From contig JAKAVC010000013.1 in the NCBI GenBank assembly GCA_021817345.1, forward strand, positions 1 through 54,802: a stretch of 54,802 bases of DNA, in the 5' to 3' direction. The translations under genes and the position numbers were made by a program. Source of the stretch: Deltaproteobacteria bacterium. GTDB taxonomy: Bacteria; Desulfobacterota; Binatia; Binatales; Binataceae. Positions 1 to 8,750 of this stretch are shown here, one piece after another; position 1 is the stretch's first letter, and the number at the start of each line of letters is the position of its first letter. The notes beneath the pieces were generated by a model that was not told the origin of the DNA, did no database searches, and was given only the letters and a program-made list of their open reading frames with translations.

Positions 1-156
1 TTGAACCGGAATTTCCGTTTTGACTCTCCGGCTCCAGCTCGCCGTAATAGGCCAAACGGCCTCCGTTTGCGAGGTTTTAATTTGGTTTTTGGTCCACTGC
101 TTGGCCGTGACGCGCTTGTTGTAGAACCGTACCGCCGCCTGGCTGGTGACCTTCAT
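1..156 (-). CDS. Partial ORF running off the left edge, unknown function
   Basis: A minus-strand ATG at 154-156 is preceded by GGGAGGTGGACA, which gives a GGAGG Shine-Dalgarno six to seven bases from the start. The frame is open for 52 codons to the window edge (peptide begins MKVTSQAAVRFYNK). I recognise no domain, and the visible peptide is basic. The ribosome binding site is the main support. The reading frame could be something else past the first 30 codons, because a second frame (…AYYGELEPES…) is also open near the edge. It is divergent from the D,D-carboxypeptidase, with about 215 bases between the starts. Confidence 0.3.
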   Translation of the reverse strand, partial: MKVTSQAAVRFYNKRVTAKQWTKNQIKTSQTEAVWPITASWSRRVKTEIPVQ

Positions 157-370
157 TGTCCACCTCCCTGGCGTGGGGCTATCGATTTCCACGCGGTAGA
201 GACTGTCGATCGGGTGCATGCCGCAAGCGCGAAGAAACGTGGGCGACAAAAGACAACGAAGTCCTATCGTGTCGGCGCAGTTGGAGTGGAAAACATTGCC
301 AGATAGGCAAAAGAAATTTAGGCTGATAACCCGGTATTTTGTTTTGCTCGGCTATGGGGAGGTTGTGGTG

Positions 371-1699
371 ATGGACGCAGGGAAGGCCGGGGCTCTTGCG
401 CGTGACCTGAACTTGCACATGTCGGCTTCCAGCTCTCGTCTCTTCGCATGGCTTGCGCCGGTTCTGATTGCCGTCGGAGTCGCGATTATCCTTAGTCCGG
501 TGCGCGCGATGGCGCTGGTGCACGAGTCGATCGTGGTCGACGCGGCGACGGGCCGGGTGCTTGAGTCGCACAACGCCGACGCTGAAACCTATCCGGCTTC
601 GCTTACCAAGCTGATGACGCTGTACCTGACCTTCGCGGCGCTTGCGCACGGCAAGCTCAAGCTCGACCAGCGGCTGCCGGTTTCGGTCCACGCAGCGGCG
701 CAATCGCCCACCAAGCTCGGTCTCAGGCCCGGCGAAACGATTACGGTTAGATCGGCGATTTTGGGAATCGTAACGCGCTCGGCCAATGACGCCGCGGTCG
801 TGCTCGGCGAGGCGCTGGGCGGAAACGAGACGAATTTCGCCCAGATGATGAATGCCGAGGCGCAAAGGCTCGGGATGAAGCGAACGCGGTTCGAAAATGC
901 GTCGGGCCTGCCGAATCCGGAGCAGAAGACCACGGCGCGCGACATGGCGACGCTCGCACGCGCGCTGATCCGCACCTTTCCGCAGTATTACCACTTCTTC
1001 TCGGTGCGGGAGTTCGATTTCCACGGCCAGATCATCCCCGGGCATGACCATCTGCTCGGGAATTACCCCGGATGCGACGGGATGAAGACCGGCTTTATAC
1101 GCGCGTCGGGCTACAACCTTGTAAGTTCCGCGGTTCGCGACGGCCATCGCGTGGTCGGCGTCGTGCTCGGCGGAAAGACCTACGCCCGGCGCGACCGCGA
1201 GATGAGGCATCTGCTGAACGTGGCATTTGCCGAAGAGCTTCACGGCGCGGTGGTTCCGGTCACACTCGCGAGCACCATCGAACCCTCGTCCACCCCGGTC
1301 GAAGCCGAGCATCGCGCGCCCGAGCGGCGGGAAGTTGTGCACCCGGCGCTCAAGGCGAAGAGCGTCCGCGAAGCGGCGGCTTCCCGCTGGAATCGCGAGG
1401 TCGTGGCGCGCGCCTCGCGCGGTTACAGCATCAGGATTGGCGGTGCATTCCGAACCTTGCGGCACGCGCGATGGGCGATGCATAGCGCTATCCGCACTGC
1501 GCCGCGGGAGCTGCACGGCGCGCGCTTCAAGCTGGTGCACCACGAACAGCGCGGGCGGCGCGGATACATCCTCCAGGTTATCGACCTGAGCGAATGGCGC
1601 GCGCGCCAGGTTTGCCGCAAGCTCAAGCGACGGCGTTTCGATTGCGAGGTGCGTGAGCCGCTCTCCGCGCGCTCGCTCTCCGCCTCGCAGGACGGCTAG
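371..1699 (+). CDS. D-alanyl-D-alanine carboxypeptidase (peptidase S11) with C-terminal SPOR-like domain
   Basis: A penicillin-binding serine peptidase that trims the terminal D-Ala of peptidoglycan stem peptides in the periplasm. All three S11 motifs are present: SLTK (S77-K80, nucleophile and base), SAN (137-139) and KTG (239-241). A hydrophobic export segment lies at about residues 24-48. After the catalytic domain and a linker, residues from about 352 on (YSIRIGGAF…LQVIDLS) look like a SPOR/sporulation-related repeat that binds denuded glycan, a fusion also seen in other Gram-negative S11 enzymes. I chose ATG 371 because GGGGAGG lies eight bases upstream; ATG 419 is an alternative closer to the signal segment, and the frame is open further upstream to 218. 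Length is 442 aa. The gene stands alone, facing the convergent aldo/keto reductase. Confidence 0.93.
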   Translation: MDAGKAGALARDLNLHMSASSSRLFAWLAPVLIAVGVAIILSPVRAMALVHESIVVDAATGRVLESHNADAETYPASLTKLMTLYLTFAALAHGKLKLDQRLPVSVHAAAQSPTKLGLRPGETITVRSAILGIVTRSANDAAVVLGEALGGNETNFAQMMNAEAQRLGMKRTRFENASGLPNPEQKTTARDMATLARALIRTFPQYYHFFSVREFDFHGQIIPGHDHLLGNYPGCDGMKTGFIRASGYNLVSSAVRDGHRVVGVVLGGKTYARRDREMRHLLNVAFAEELHGAVVPVTLASTIEPSSTPVEAEHRAPERREVVHPALKAKSVREAAASRWNREVVARASRGYSIRIGGAFRTLRHARWAMHSAIRTAPRELHGARFKLVHHEQRGRRGYILQVIDLSEWRARQVCRKLKRRRFDCEVREPLSARSLSASQDG

Positions 1700-1745
1700 G
1701 CGACCACTGAGAAAAGCGTAAAACGCAATCTGAACCGAAGCAGCT

Positions 1746-1769
1746 TCTCACCGGCCTGGGCTGGTGAGA
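1746..1769. terminator. Weak inverted repeat between convergent genes
   Basis: TCTCACC and GGTGAGA form a seven-base-pair stem around a ten-base loop. It sits between the convergent carboxypeptidase and aldo/keto reductase genes. No T-tract follows on either strand, so a termination role is only inferred from position. Confidence 0.25.
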
Positions 1770-1796
1770 CCACACTGGACGCGGCTTCGTCCGCTG

Positions 1797-2906
1797 CTAC
1801 GCTTTGGCGGGGCGAAACAGCTTCATGAGGGCCTCGTGCGAGGCCGGGCGATGCCTCATCAGGGCGAGTACTTCCTCGACGTGCGCGATTGATCTCATCC
1901 CGACCAGCGCAACGTCGATTCCCGGCGTCGAGCGCACGAATTGCAGCGCGCGCTGCGCGTCGGTTGAAAGTTCGGGAAAAGCTTCCTTAAGGATGGGCGG
2001 AAGATCGCGGGCCAGCCGCCCCTGCAAGAGCGAGGCGCTCGCGAACACTCCCATCCCCAGTTCCTTCGCCATCGCAACCGGCGTGGTCTTCTGCGACGCC
2101 ACGCCCTGGTTGGCGAGCGTGACCGCCTCGGGCATCGCGAGGTTGTACGGGAGCTGGATCGCGCGGAAATGATGGCTGTTGCCGCCGACCTCGCGTGCGA
2201 TACGCGCGAGTTCGTCCAGCGCGAGCCATCCCCGCTCGGTCGGCGCGGCGCGAAAGCCGTTCCAGGTCGCGGTGCCGTAAATCGCGATTCGCCGATCGGC
2301 GACGGCGCGTTCGAGAAATTCGAAAGCCTGCGCGATACGGGTGTAAAACTCGGCGCGCTCGATCTCGACGAGCTGGGTCTCGGGATTGTGCAGGTAGTAG
2401 ATGTCGATGGTCTCGACGCCGAGGTTCTCGCGGCTCATCTCGAGCATCCGCTCCAGGTAGCCGGGCGTGATGCAGTGCGAGTCCTCGACCAGATCGCCGG
2501 GGCTGACGATTCCGGTCTTGATGAAGTGCTCGTCGAACCATTGGTGCGGGTTGGGCGGGACCGCGCCGTCGAACGTGATGTAACCGCCCTTGGTCGCGAC
2601 GACGACTTCCTCGCGGCGGATTTCGCCCGCGGCGACCATTTCGGCGAGCACCTTTCCGATCGTTCGTTCGCTTCGCTGGAAACGGTAGTTGATAGCGCTG
2701 TCGATCAGGTTGATTCCGCCGCGAAGCGCCGCGCGCAGAGCTTCGGCGTAGGCGCGGTCGCTGTCTTCGTCGGTATTGCCGAGATAGGTGCCGACTCCTA
2801 TCGACGAGATGGCAAGTCCCAGCGTGGAGCGGAAGTTTGCCGGCAGATGCGGAAAACGTCCGGCGTAGGCGGCGGTTGCTTCAGCGGTCGCGCGATTTTT
2901 TAACAT
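1797..2906 (-). CDS. Aldo/keto reductase
   Basis: A NADPH-dependent TIM-barrel oxidoreductase reducing aldehydes or ketones; substrate unknown. The family tetrad is visible: D69 (NLIDSAINY), Y74, K106 (VVATKGGY) and H173 (YYLHNPE). The C-terminal SIAHVEEVLALM helix is the usual AKR end. At 369 aa it is slightly long for the family because of an N-terminal extension and an insert between K106 and H173. It starts with ATG at 2906. A GGGGAGA lies about 13 bases upstream, so the RBS is weak. It is followed on the same strand by nothing closely coupled and converges on the carboxypeptidase. Confidence 0.92.
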   Translation of the reverse strand: MLKNRATAEATAAYAGRFPHLPANFRSTLGLAISSIGVGTYLGNTDEDSDRAYAEALRAALRGGINLIDSAINYRFQRSERTIGKVLAEMVAAGEIRREEVVVATKGGYITFDGAVPPNPHQWFDEHFIKTGIVSPGDLVEDSHCITPGYLERMLEMSRENLGVETIDIYYLHNPETQLVEIERAEFYTRIAQAFEFLERAVADRRIAIYGTATWNGFRAAPTERGWLALDELARIAREVGGNSHHFRAIQLPYNLAMPEAVTLANQGVASQKTTPVAMAKELGMGVFASASLLQGRLARDLPPILKEAFPELSTDAQRALQFVRSTPGIDVALVGMRSIAHVEEVLALMRHRPASHEALMKLFRPAKA

Positions 2907-2959
2907 GGCCGATGAGCTTTCTCCCCTTGTTCAAACGACAGGCGGCGTTGAGAAATTCG

Positions 2960-3352
2960 TCACACAAGACGTTTTGGACTTATCGACGGCTCGTAAAGAA
3001 GCTGGATGACGTTGCCGTCAGGATCACGGATGTAGAACGACATCGAGCCGTCACGATGGTGGCGAAGCGGATGGACGATATCGAGGCGATTTTTCCGCGC
3101 CCACTCCCACGCGGCTTCCACTTCCGCGAGCGTAGGCACGATAAAGCCGAGATGGTCGAGCGCCTGCGCCTCGCGGCCGCCGATGACGCCGCGATGCAGC
3201 GCGAGATTGTCGCATCCCGAGGACAGATAGACGTTGTCCGGATCTGGCTGCCATACGACCTTCATTCCGAAGACGCGCTGGTAAAATTCACGCGCACGTT
3301 CGACGTCCGAAACCTTGAGCGCGAGATGGCGAAGTCCGCGATGGCTGATCAA
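2960..3352 (-). CDS. VOC family (glyoxalase/dioxygenase fold) protein
   Basis: A single-domain vicinal-oxygen-chelate protein of 130 aa. Candidate metal ligands are H9 (GLRHLALKV), H67 (LDHLGF) and E121, the last in the C-terminal motif IRDPDGNVIQLLYEP that is typical of glyoxalase and extradiol-dioxygenase relatives. Substrate cannot be told. The open frame runs upstream to 3661, but that extension is low-complexity and would cover an intergenic hairpin. I therefore chose TTG 3352, which has GGAG five bases upstream and places the start right at the domain edge. It lies just upstream of, and on the same strand as, the aldo/keto reductase (53 bases away). Confidence 0.85.
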   Translation of the reverse strand: MISHRGLRHLALKVSDVERAREFYQRVFGMKVVWQPDPDNVYLSSGCDNLALHRGVIGGREAQALDHLGFIVPTLAEVEAAWEWARKNRLDIVHPLRHHRDGSMSFYIRDPDGNVIQLLYEPSISPKRLV

Positions 3353-3506
3353 TGGTGCTCCGCGCGCCCGGCAAGACTCCGATCGTATCTCATGCAGAGT
3401 TGGACGGGGTAGCGGCCCGAGCGCTTCGATCAATTTATTCCATATTCTCAAAGCCGTCGCACTCTGGGCAGGCTGTTGATAAATCGCAGCCTGTCCCTCT
3501 CTCTTG

Positions 3507-3532
3507 TCTCCCCCGCGAAAGAGCGGGGGAGA
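3507..3532. repeat. Perfect hairpin in divergent intergenic region
   Basis: TCTCCCCCGC and GCGGGGGAGA form a perfect ten-base-pair stem around GAAAGA. It lies in the 426-base non-coding stretch between the divergent VOC (start 3352) and IclR (start 3779) genes. No T-tract follows. It could be a REP-like dispersed element or a transcript-stabilising hairpin. The rest of the stretch holds the promoter listed at 3689-3717 and otherwise shows nothing I can name. Confidence 0.55.
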
Positions 3533-3688
3533 AGATTGAGGAAAGAAGCCATCTCTTACACAGGGTGTTGACGTCATGCCTCCACTTAGATTGCGCTTCC
3601 CGCTTTTCTCAACGCCCTGCTGGAAAGCGCCGCCTGAAGCGGCTCGACCGCCTGGCCTCACAAGCCCGTAGGGCCGGTTTCAGCGGCG

Positions 3689-3717
3689 TTGACATACCCA
3701 CCCCCCCTGCCTAGATT
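3689..3717 (+). promoter_or_regulatory. Sigma-70-like promoter for the IclR regulator
   Basis: TTGACA at 3689-3694, a 17-base spacer and TAGATT at 3712-3717. This puts the likely transcription start near 3725, about 55 bases before the IclR ATG. The match explains why the frame is also open from TTG 3689: that codon is the -35 box, not a start. Confidence 0.5.
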
Positions 3718-3778
3718 AAAACGCCTTCCCAAAAGGACTCACGGCGGGTCTGCGGACCAGCAAAGATACGGGATCGGG

Positions 3779-4564
3779 ATGGTCGTAAGGCGGGAAAAAG
3801 CGAACTATGTTATCCAATCCGTCGCGCACGCAGTCGACGTACTGGAACAGTTTTTTGGCGAAGTCGACGAGCTTGGCGTGACCGAGCTGTCCAAGCGTCT
3901 CAAGCTGCACAAGAACAACGTCTTCAGGCTGCTCGCGACGCTCGAAGCGCGCGGCTATATCGAGCAGAACAAGGCGACGGAAAACTATCGCCTCGGCATC
4001 AAGTGCCTACACCTTGGCCGCCGCTATATCGAGCAGATGGGCCTGGTCAGGCAGGCGCGTCCGATCCTGAACGAGCTGGCACGCCGATGCCGCGAGAGCG
4101 TTTTCGTCGCGGTCCATCGCCGCGATGCCGTCGTTCCGATCGAGACGGTCGATCCCGAGGATCGCGCGGTACGGGTGACTTCTCCGGTTGGACTTTCGCT
4201 GCCGCTGCATTGCACGGCGACGGGAAAGGTTCACCTCGCTTTCGATACCGACGAGCAGAGACGCTCGTCGCTGCAGGAGACTTTGCCGCGCTACACCGAA
4301 CGGACTATCGTTGAGCGCACGCAGCTTTTTGTGCAATTGGAATCCGTCGCGCAGAACGGTTATGCGACCGATGTCGGCGAATTCCTGGACGAAGTGGCGT
4401 CGGTGGCTGTGCCGATTCGCGATTATACGCGCTCGGTCGTGGGCTCTCTCGCGGTGATTGGCCCGGTTTACCGGCTGCCCGAGGAACGAATCACGTCAGA
4501 GATGGCTCCGCTGGTCATGGAAGCGGGGCGTGAGTTGAGCCAGAGGCTGGGTTACAATCAATAG
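3779..4564 (+). CDS. IclR family transcriptional regulator
   Basis: A DNA-binding regulator with an N-terminal winged helix-turn-helix (about residues 10-65, with VTELSKRLKLHKNNVFRLL as recognition region and the wing at GYIEQNKATENYRLG). A C-terminal GAF-like IclR effector domain follows (about 80-255, including LPLHCTATGKVHLAF and SVAVPIRDYTRSVVGSLAV). Length is 261 aa, normal for the family. I chose ATG 3779 because homology begins at ANYVIQSV and the sequence upstream is promoter. It sits just before etfBA on the same strand, which suggests but does not prove that it controls acyl-CoA or aromatic catabolic genes. IclR members usually sense small aromatic or carboxylic acids. Confidence 0.9.
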   Translation: MVVRREKANYVIQSVAHAVDVLEQFFGEVDELGVTELSKRLKLHKNNVFRLLATLEARGYIEQNKATENYRLGIKCLHLGRRYIEQMGLVRQARPILNELARRCRESVFVAVHRRDAVVPIETVDPEDRAVRVTSPVGLSLPLHCTATGKVHLAFDTDEQRRSSLQETLPRYTERTIVERTQLFVQLESVAQNGYATDVGEFLDEVASVAVPIRDYTRSVVGSLAVIGPVYRLPEERITSEMAPLVMEAGRELSQRLGYNQ

Positions 4565-4602
4565 CCGCGCCGGAAGCATATTAGATCAGTCCCGGCGAAG
4601 AT

Positions 4603-4631
4603 TTGACTGATATTAGCGCCGCTGTTACCGT
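4603..4631 (+). promoter_or_regulatory. Possible promoter for etfBA
   Basis: TTGACT (4603-4608), a 17-base spacer and TACCGT (4626-4631). It lies in the 157-base gap between the IclR gene and etfB. The -10 match is poor, so this is tentative; the alternative is read-through from the IclR promoter. Confidence 0.3.
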
Positions 4632-4721
4632 TACCGCGGTTTGCGATTTTTCTCCCCGAATAATTGCGCCGCTTTTCCAACGACGGCATCGTTGCGTTGA
4701 GATGCCCGGAGAGTGACTGTC

Positions 4722-5468
4722 GTGAAAATTTTGGTTCCCGTAAAGAGAGTCCCTGACCCGGCAACCACGATTCGCGTTCTGCCCGACGGCTCAGGAATCG
4801 CCACCGATAACGTTAAATGGGTGATCAATCCATTCGACGAGATCGCAATTGAAGAGGCGCTGCGAATCAAAGAGAAGCAGGGCGGTGAAGTCGTCCTTGT
4901 TGCTGTCGGCCAGCAAACCTGGCAGGAGCAGCTTCGCACCGGCCTTGCGATGGGTGCCGACCGGGCGATACTGGTGCGCAGCGAGGCCGCGCTCGACACG
5001 CTTGCGATAGCGCGCCTGCTCGCCAAAATCGCCGAGGAGCAGAAACCCGACATCATTATCCTGGGCAAGCAGGCGATCGACGACGACTCCAACCAGGTCG
5101 GCCAGATGCTTGCCGAGATGCTCGGATGGCCGCAGGCGACGTTCGCCTCGAAGGTCGAGTTCCAGGATCGCAAATGCACCGTCGTGCGCGAGGTTGACGG
5201 CGGGCTGGAAACCGTCGCCTTCGATCTGCCGGCTATCGTGACGACCGATCTGCGGCTTAACGAGCCGCGCTACGCCTCGCTGCCGGGTATCATGAAGGCG
5301 CGCAAGAAGGAGCTGAAGGAGATCCCCGCCGACAGCCTCGGCGTCGATCTGACTCCGAAGCTCAAGATAAAGAAGCTCGATCCTCCGCCCAAGCGCCAGG
5401 CTGGCCGCAAGGTCGCTTCCGTCGAAGAGCTGGTCCAGGTGCTGCACAACGAAGCGAAGGTTATCTGA
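4722..5468 (+). CDS. etfB: Electron transfer flavoprotein beta subunit
   Basis: The AMP-binding small subunit of ETF, which takes electrons from acyl-CoA dehydrogenases in the cytoplasm. The N-terminus KILVPVKRVPDP, the NPFDEIAIEEALR segment, GADRAILV and the ETF-beta signature region around ETVAFDLPAIVTTDLRLNEPRY are all present. Length is 248 aa, typical. I chose GTG 4722 over GTG 4713 because GGAGAG lies eight bases before it and homology starts at MKILVPV. It is followed by etfA after 94 bases. The pair presumably feeds the membrane oxidoreductase encoded at 8751-10856. Confidence 0.95.
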   Translation: MKILVPVKRVPDPATTIRVLPDGSGIATDNVKWVINPFDEIAIEEALRIKEKQGGEVVLVAVGQQTWQEQLRTGLAMGADRAILVRSEAALDTLAIARLLAKIAEEQKPDIIILGKQAIDDDSNQVGQMLAEMLGWPQATFASKVEFQDRKCTVVREVDGGLETVAFDLPAIVTTDLRLNEPRYASLPGIMKARKKELKEIPADSLGVDLTPKLKIKKLDPPPKRQAGRKVASVEELVQVLHNEAKVI

Positions 5469-5562
5469 GGTTGCGCGCGCTCCGAAGCGCTTGAATCCGC
5501 AAACAAATCGCCCGGGCGCAACGGCAATTCCGGCCGTATCGCGGCGATGGAGTGAATAGACG

Positions 5563-6534
5563 ATGGGTGACGTCCTGATTTTCGCCGAACATCAGCAGGG
5601 CAAATTTCCAAAGAGCAGCCTGACAGCGCTCCTTGCCGGGCAGGAGCTTGCGCAAAAGCGCGGCGGCAAGGCGATAGCGGTCGTGGCGGGCGACAGTCCC
5701 GAGCAGCTCGCCGGGGAGCTTGCGAAGTACGGATGCGCCAAGGTGATCGCGCTCGCGCATCCCGCGCTCAAGAACTACCTCGCCGACGCTTACGCCCAGG
5801 CGCTCGCCGCGCTGGTCAAGTCCGCTGGCGCCGAGTACGTTCTTGCAACCGCGACCGCAATGGGCAAGGACCTGATGCCGCGGGTCGCCGCGCGGCTCGG
5901 CGCCGCGATGGCGTCGGAAATCGTCGCGATTAACAACGATGGCACGTTTATCCGTCCGATGTACGCGGGCAACGCGCTTGCGACGGTCGAGATGGACGGG
6001 CCGGTCAAGGTGGTCACGGTTCGCGCAACCGCGTTCGACGCGGCCAAGCCCGGCGATGTGGCCGCGCCAGTCGAGAAGGTCGACGCCGAGCTCGACGGCG
6101 CTTCGACGCGGATGCAGTTCGTCGCCTTCAACCAGACCAAGAGCGACCGTCCGCAGCTCACCGAGGCGCGGATCGTGGTCTCGGGCGGACGCGGACTGAA
6201 GTCTGGCGAGAACTTCAAGACCGTGCTCGAACCGCTGGTCGATGAGATGGGCGCCGCGATGGGCGCGAGCCGGGCCGCAGTCGATGCGGGATTCGTTCCC
6301 AACGATCTGCAGGTCGGGCAGACCGGCAAGGTGGTCGCGCCTGAGCTTTACGTCGCGGTCGGGATCTCCGGCGCGATCCAGCATCTGGCAGGCATGAAAG
6401 ACTCCAAGGTGATCGTCGCGATCAACAAGGATGAGGAAGCGCCGATCTTCAACGTCGCCGACTACGGGCTGGTCGCCGACCTGTTCAAGGCGGTGCCCGA
6501 GATGGTGCAGGAAGTGAAGAAGCTGAAGCAGTAG
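5563..6534 (+). CDS. etfA: Electron transfer flavoprotein alpha subunit
   Basis: The FAD-binding large subunit of ETF, partner of EtfB. The C-terminal FAD domain carries [12 protein letters not shown] (about 206-217), [12 protein letters not shown] (about 252) and [22 protein letters not shown] (about 266-287), followed by DEEAPIF. Length is 323 aa, normal. The start ATG 5563 follows GGAG at an eleven-base spacing. The gene ends at a strong intrinsic terminator, so etfBA form a two-gene unit. Confidence 0.96.
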   Translation: MGDVLIFAEHQQGKFPKSSLTALLAGQELAQKRGGKAIAVVAGDSPEQLAGELAKYGCAKVIALAHPALKNYLADAYAQALAALVKSAGAEYVLATATAMGKDLMPRVAARLGAAMASEIVAINNDGTFIRPMYAGNALATVEMDGPVKVVTVRATAFDAAKPGDVAAPVEKVDAELDGASTRMQFVAFNQTKSDRPQLTEARIVVSGGRGLKSGENFKTVLEPLVDEMGAAMGASRAAVDAGFVPNDLQVGQTGKVVAPELYVAVGISGAIQHLAGMKDSKVIVAINKDEEAPIFNVADYGLVADLFKAVPEMVQEVKKLKQ

Positions 6535-6553
6535 CCGGAAGCGTCCTTCGCCG

Positions 6554-6615
6554 GCCCTCGCTCCGGATCGCACTCTCGTACCCGCGCAAGGAGCGGTCTG
6601 GAGCGAGGGCTTTTT
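6554..6615 (+). terminator. Intrinsic terminator after etfA
   Basis: GCCCTCGCTCC at 6554-6564 pairs with GGAGCGAGGGC at 6600-6610, followed directly by TTTTT. The loop is long (about 35 bases) but the stem is eleven perfect GC-rich pairs. Orientation matches etfBA. Confidence 0.75.
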
Positions 6616-6732
6616 CGCCCGCCTTGTCAGCCGCGGTTCGCGAGCCAGAGATTCCCCGCCCGCTCCAGTCATTATCTCATCATCGCTGTCATCATCGCTG
6701 CACATCGGCGGATGGTTCGGCGCACATCAAAA

Positions 6733-6760
6733 AAAGGAGCGTCCTTTCGGACGCTCCTTT
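6733..6760 (-). terminator. Intrinsic terminator for the DUF4382 lipoprotein gene
   Basis: AAAGGAGCGTCC, loop TTTC, GGACGCTCCTTT: a twelve-base-pair stem. Read on the minus strand it is followed by a run of T (the plus-strand A-run before 6733), so it ends transcription of the 6788-8368 gene. It may work in both directions. Confidence 0.8.
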
Positions 6761-6787
6761 GTTCGGCCCGTACTGAACGGCGGCCGA

Positions 6788-8368
6788 TCAGTAGTTGCAG
6801 CTTTGGAACGTCAAGTTCCCATTGCTGTTTACCGGTGGCGTCCCGGTGCTCAAGGTAAGCGCGTCCGTAATCAGCTCGGACGGCGTGCAATCCGCCGCGC
6901 CAGGGTTAGTGCTGCTGTCAGTTGTGCTGGCCGAGGCCCATACGCTGTACACGCCCGGCGTGGGTGCTGGCGATGGCGCGGCGTAGCCGGCTCCGCTCGT
7001 TGAAGCGGCGCCGATTACGGGGTTTCCAGGCGGAACATAGAGCGTGTAGTTAGCCGAGCAGTTGCCTCCCTCGCAAGTGCCGGTTGTGACGGTCGGCGGT
7101 TCGGTTCCTCCCGTGTTGGTGCTGTTGCCAAGCTCCGGAACGAGCGCCCAAACCGCGCCGTCGTTGAACGCCTGGGTTGCGGCATATTGTATGTTGTCGC
7201 CAGTGGTGGCCGAAGTATCTGAACTTTGCGTTTCGAACATACCTGTGATCGTCGCGGTGTTGTTTCCAACCGTGCCCGGAACCAGCGGGATCACCAGATT
7301 GTTCGGTCCGCCAGAGCTGGTGACATTGACACCGGTCGTGATCGTCGCAAGCGAGGGAATCGCCGAGCCGGGCATAGCAGTGATGGATGCCGCGAGCTCA
7401 TAGGTGCCGGGTCCAACCGGGCAGAACTCGAAATGCCCGTTGCTGTCGGTCATCGTCGTCTGATCGAGAATGTCCACGGTGTCCGAGGTGGGCGAGGCCG
7501 CGGGAGTGCCAACCGCAACCGGCGTCGACTGATGCTCGAGCCATACCTTGGCTCCCGGAACCGGCGAAGGCGACGATGAAGGTATAGCCACAGAGGAACC
7601 GGATACGCTCGCCGCATAGACATTACCAGCGATGAGCGGGTTGGTGCCGACTTCGTCCGCCCGAAGCGTCGGCTTGAACAGGAATTTGCCGCTCTTGCCC
7701 GCCTGAACCACCGACTGGCAGGCGTTCACGTCGATGTCCAGATCGAGGCCCTGCCCCGAGGCGATCGAAAGGCCTCCGCCGTTTCCGATCTGTCCGGGAG
7801 GAATCTTGAGTCCTGTCTGCGCATTACTCGGCATGTCGAGCGGGTAGGGCGTGCCGCTGACCACAACGCAGTTCCACGTCGAGCCGCCGCAACTGTTTGT
7901 CTCACTGTTGGCCAAAGTTATGTTGCTGCCATTCTCCGCCATGAAGATGCGGATCTGCTGATAGTTGCCGGCCCGGAGACCGCTGGTCACGCCGAGCTTC
8001 GCCAGGAAGCACTCGGGAGTCGTCGGGCTTTCGAGCAGGTCCACCTGCACCGGGTTGCTCTTCAGGCCGGGTGTAAGATCCACCCATCCCGTCTGACTGG
8101 AACCTGAGCCTATGTGAGCCTCGACGTCGGTGACCGTTACGTAGACGGCGTCGTACTGGCCGCCGAAGTGCGAACTGCATTCCTGCGCGGGATCGCTGAT
8201 CCCGGTGGTTACCTTGCCCGAGCTCGCTGCGGCACCGCCACCGCTGCTCCCGCTTCCGCCGCATCCCACGAGCCCCAATGTGAGCGCGGCTGCGCCGGCC
8301 AGCATCGTTACCGCCGCGACTCGGAGCCAGCGGATCGAGGGTTTTTGCCGAACCGAAAAAGACTCCAT
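6788..8368 (-). CDS. DUF4382 domain lipoprotein
   Basis: An exported lipoprotein of 526 aa: basic start, hydrophobic segment, then the lipobox LGLVGC with Cys36, followed by a Gly/Ser-rich linker. Residues about 50-240 match the DUF4382 pattern (YDAVYVTVTDVEAHI, then W-DL, VDLLES, RAGNYQQIRIFM). This is followed by a carboxypeptidase-regulatory/Ig-like segment (NGHFEFCPVGPGTYELAASI) and a Ser/Thr/Pro-rich tail. Function of the domain is unknown. It lies convergently between etfA and the ETF:quinone oxidoreductase, with its own terminator. GAGGAGGA lies about 12 bases before the ATG. Likely anchored in the outer or inner membrane facing the periplasm. Confidence 0.85.
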   Translation of the reverse strand: MESFSVRQKPSIRWLRVAAVTMLAGAAALTLGLVGCGGSGSSGGGAAASSGKVTTGISDPAQECSSHFGGQYDAVYVTVTDVEAHIGSGSSQTGWVDLTPGLKSNPVQVDLLESPTTPECFLAKLGVTSGLRAGNYQQIRIFMAENGSNITLANSETNSCGGSTWNCVVVSGTPYPLDMPSNAQTGLKIPPGQIGNGGGLSIASGQGLDLDIDVNACQSVVQAGKSGKFLFKPTLRADEVGTNPLIAGNVYAASVSGSSVAIPSSSPSPVPGAKVWLEHQSTPVAVGTPAASPTSDTVDILDQTTMTDSNGHFEFCPVGPGTYELAASITAMPGSAIPSLATITTGVNVTSSGGPNNLVIPLVPGTVGNNTATITGMFETQSSDTSATTGDNIQYAATQAFNDGAVWALVPELGNSTNTGGTEPPTVTTGTCEGGNCSANYTLYVPPGNPVIGAASTSGAGYAAPSPAPTPGVYSVWASASTTDSSTNPGAADCTPSELITDALTLSTGTPPVNSNGNLTFQSCNY

Positions 8369-8750
8369 ATTCTCTCTTTGTCCTCCTCTTTCGGGCCGGA
8401 CACGGACCGCCTCCCCACAGAGTTTAACCCGGTTCCGTCACCTTCCCTAAGCTTTAGAATGAATATCCCCCAGCGCTAAGCGACGCAAGATAATCAGAAA
8501 AAGTCTATAATTCGCAGTCCTGTCACGACGGAGTCAGCCGGAGCGGCTGTCGGCAGGCAGCGAGAACTATCCACGACACCGGCGCGGATGGTCTATTCAA
8601 AGCGGGACATGCGCTATTCTCGGCCCGCCGTTAAAAAAACACCCATCTCGTGCCTCCGATATTGAATTTATCGTCCAAGGTCTGGTTAAAGTCTTTTGAT
8701 TTGAATAGTCCCCGCCTTTGCGGGGTGCGGACGTTTGACTGGAGCATTAA
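8369..8750. other. Divergent intergenic region with a possible promoter
   Basis: 382 bases between the divergent lipoprotein and ETF:quinone oxidoreductase genes. TTGAAT (8662-8667), an 18-base spacer and TTAAAG (8686-8691) may be a plus-strand promoter. A small hairpin CCCCGC-CTTT-GCGGGG (8709-8724) lies in the presumed leader, and a TATAAT hexamer at 8506-8511 lacks a good -35. I see no gene or RNA here. Confidence 0.3.

Noticed and set aside
3353..3661. N-terminal extension of the VOC protein to 3661
   Set aside because: It covers an intergenic hairpin, is of low-complexity composition and lies upstream of a plausible TTG start with SD at the domain edge.
6788..8368. Lipoprotein as part of the etf operon
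   Set aside because: It is on the opposite strand and has its own terminator, so it is not co-transcribed, though linkage is noted as a finding.
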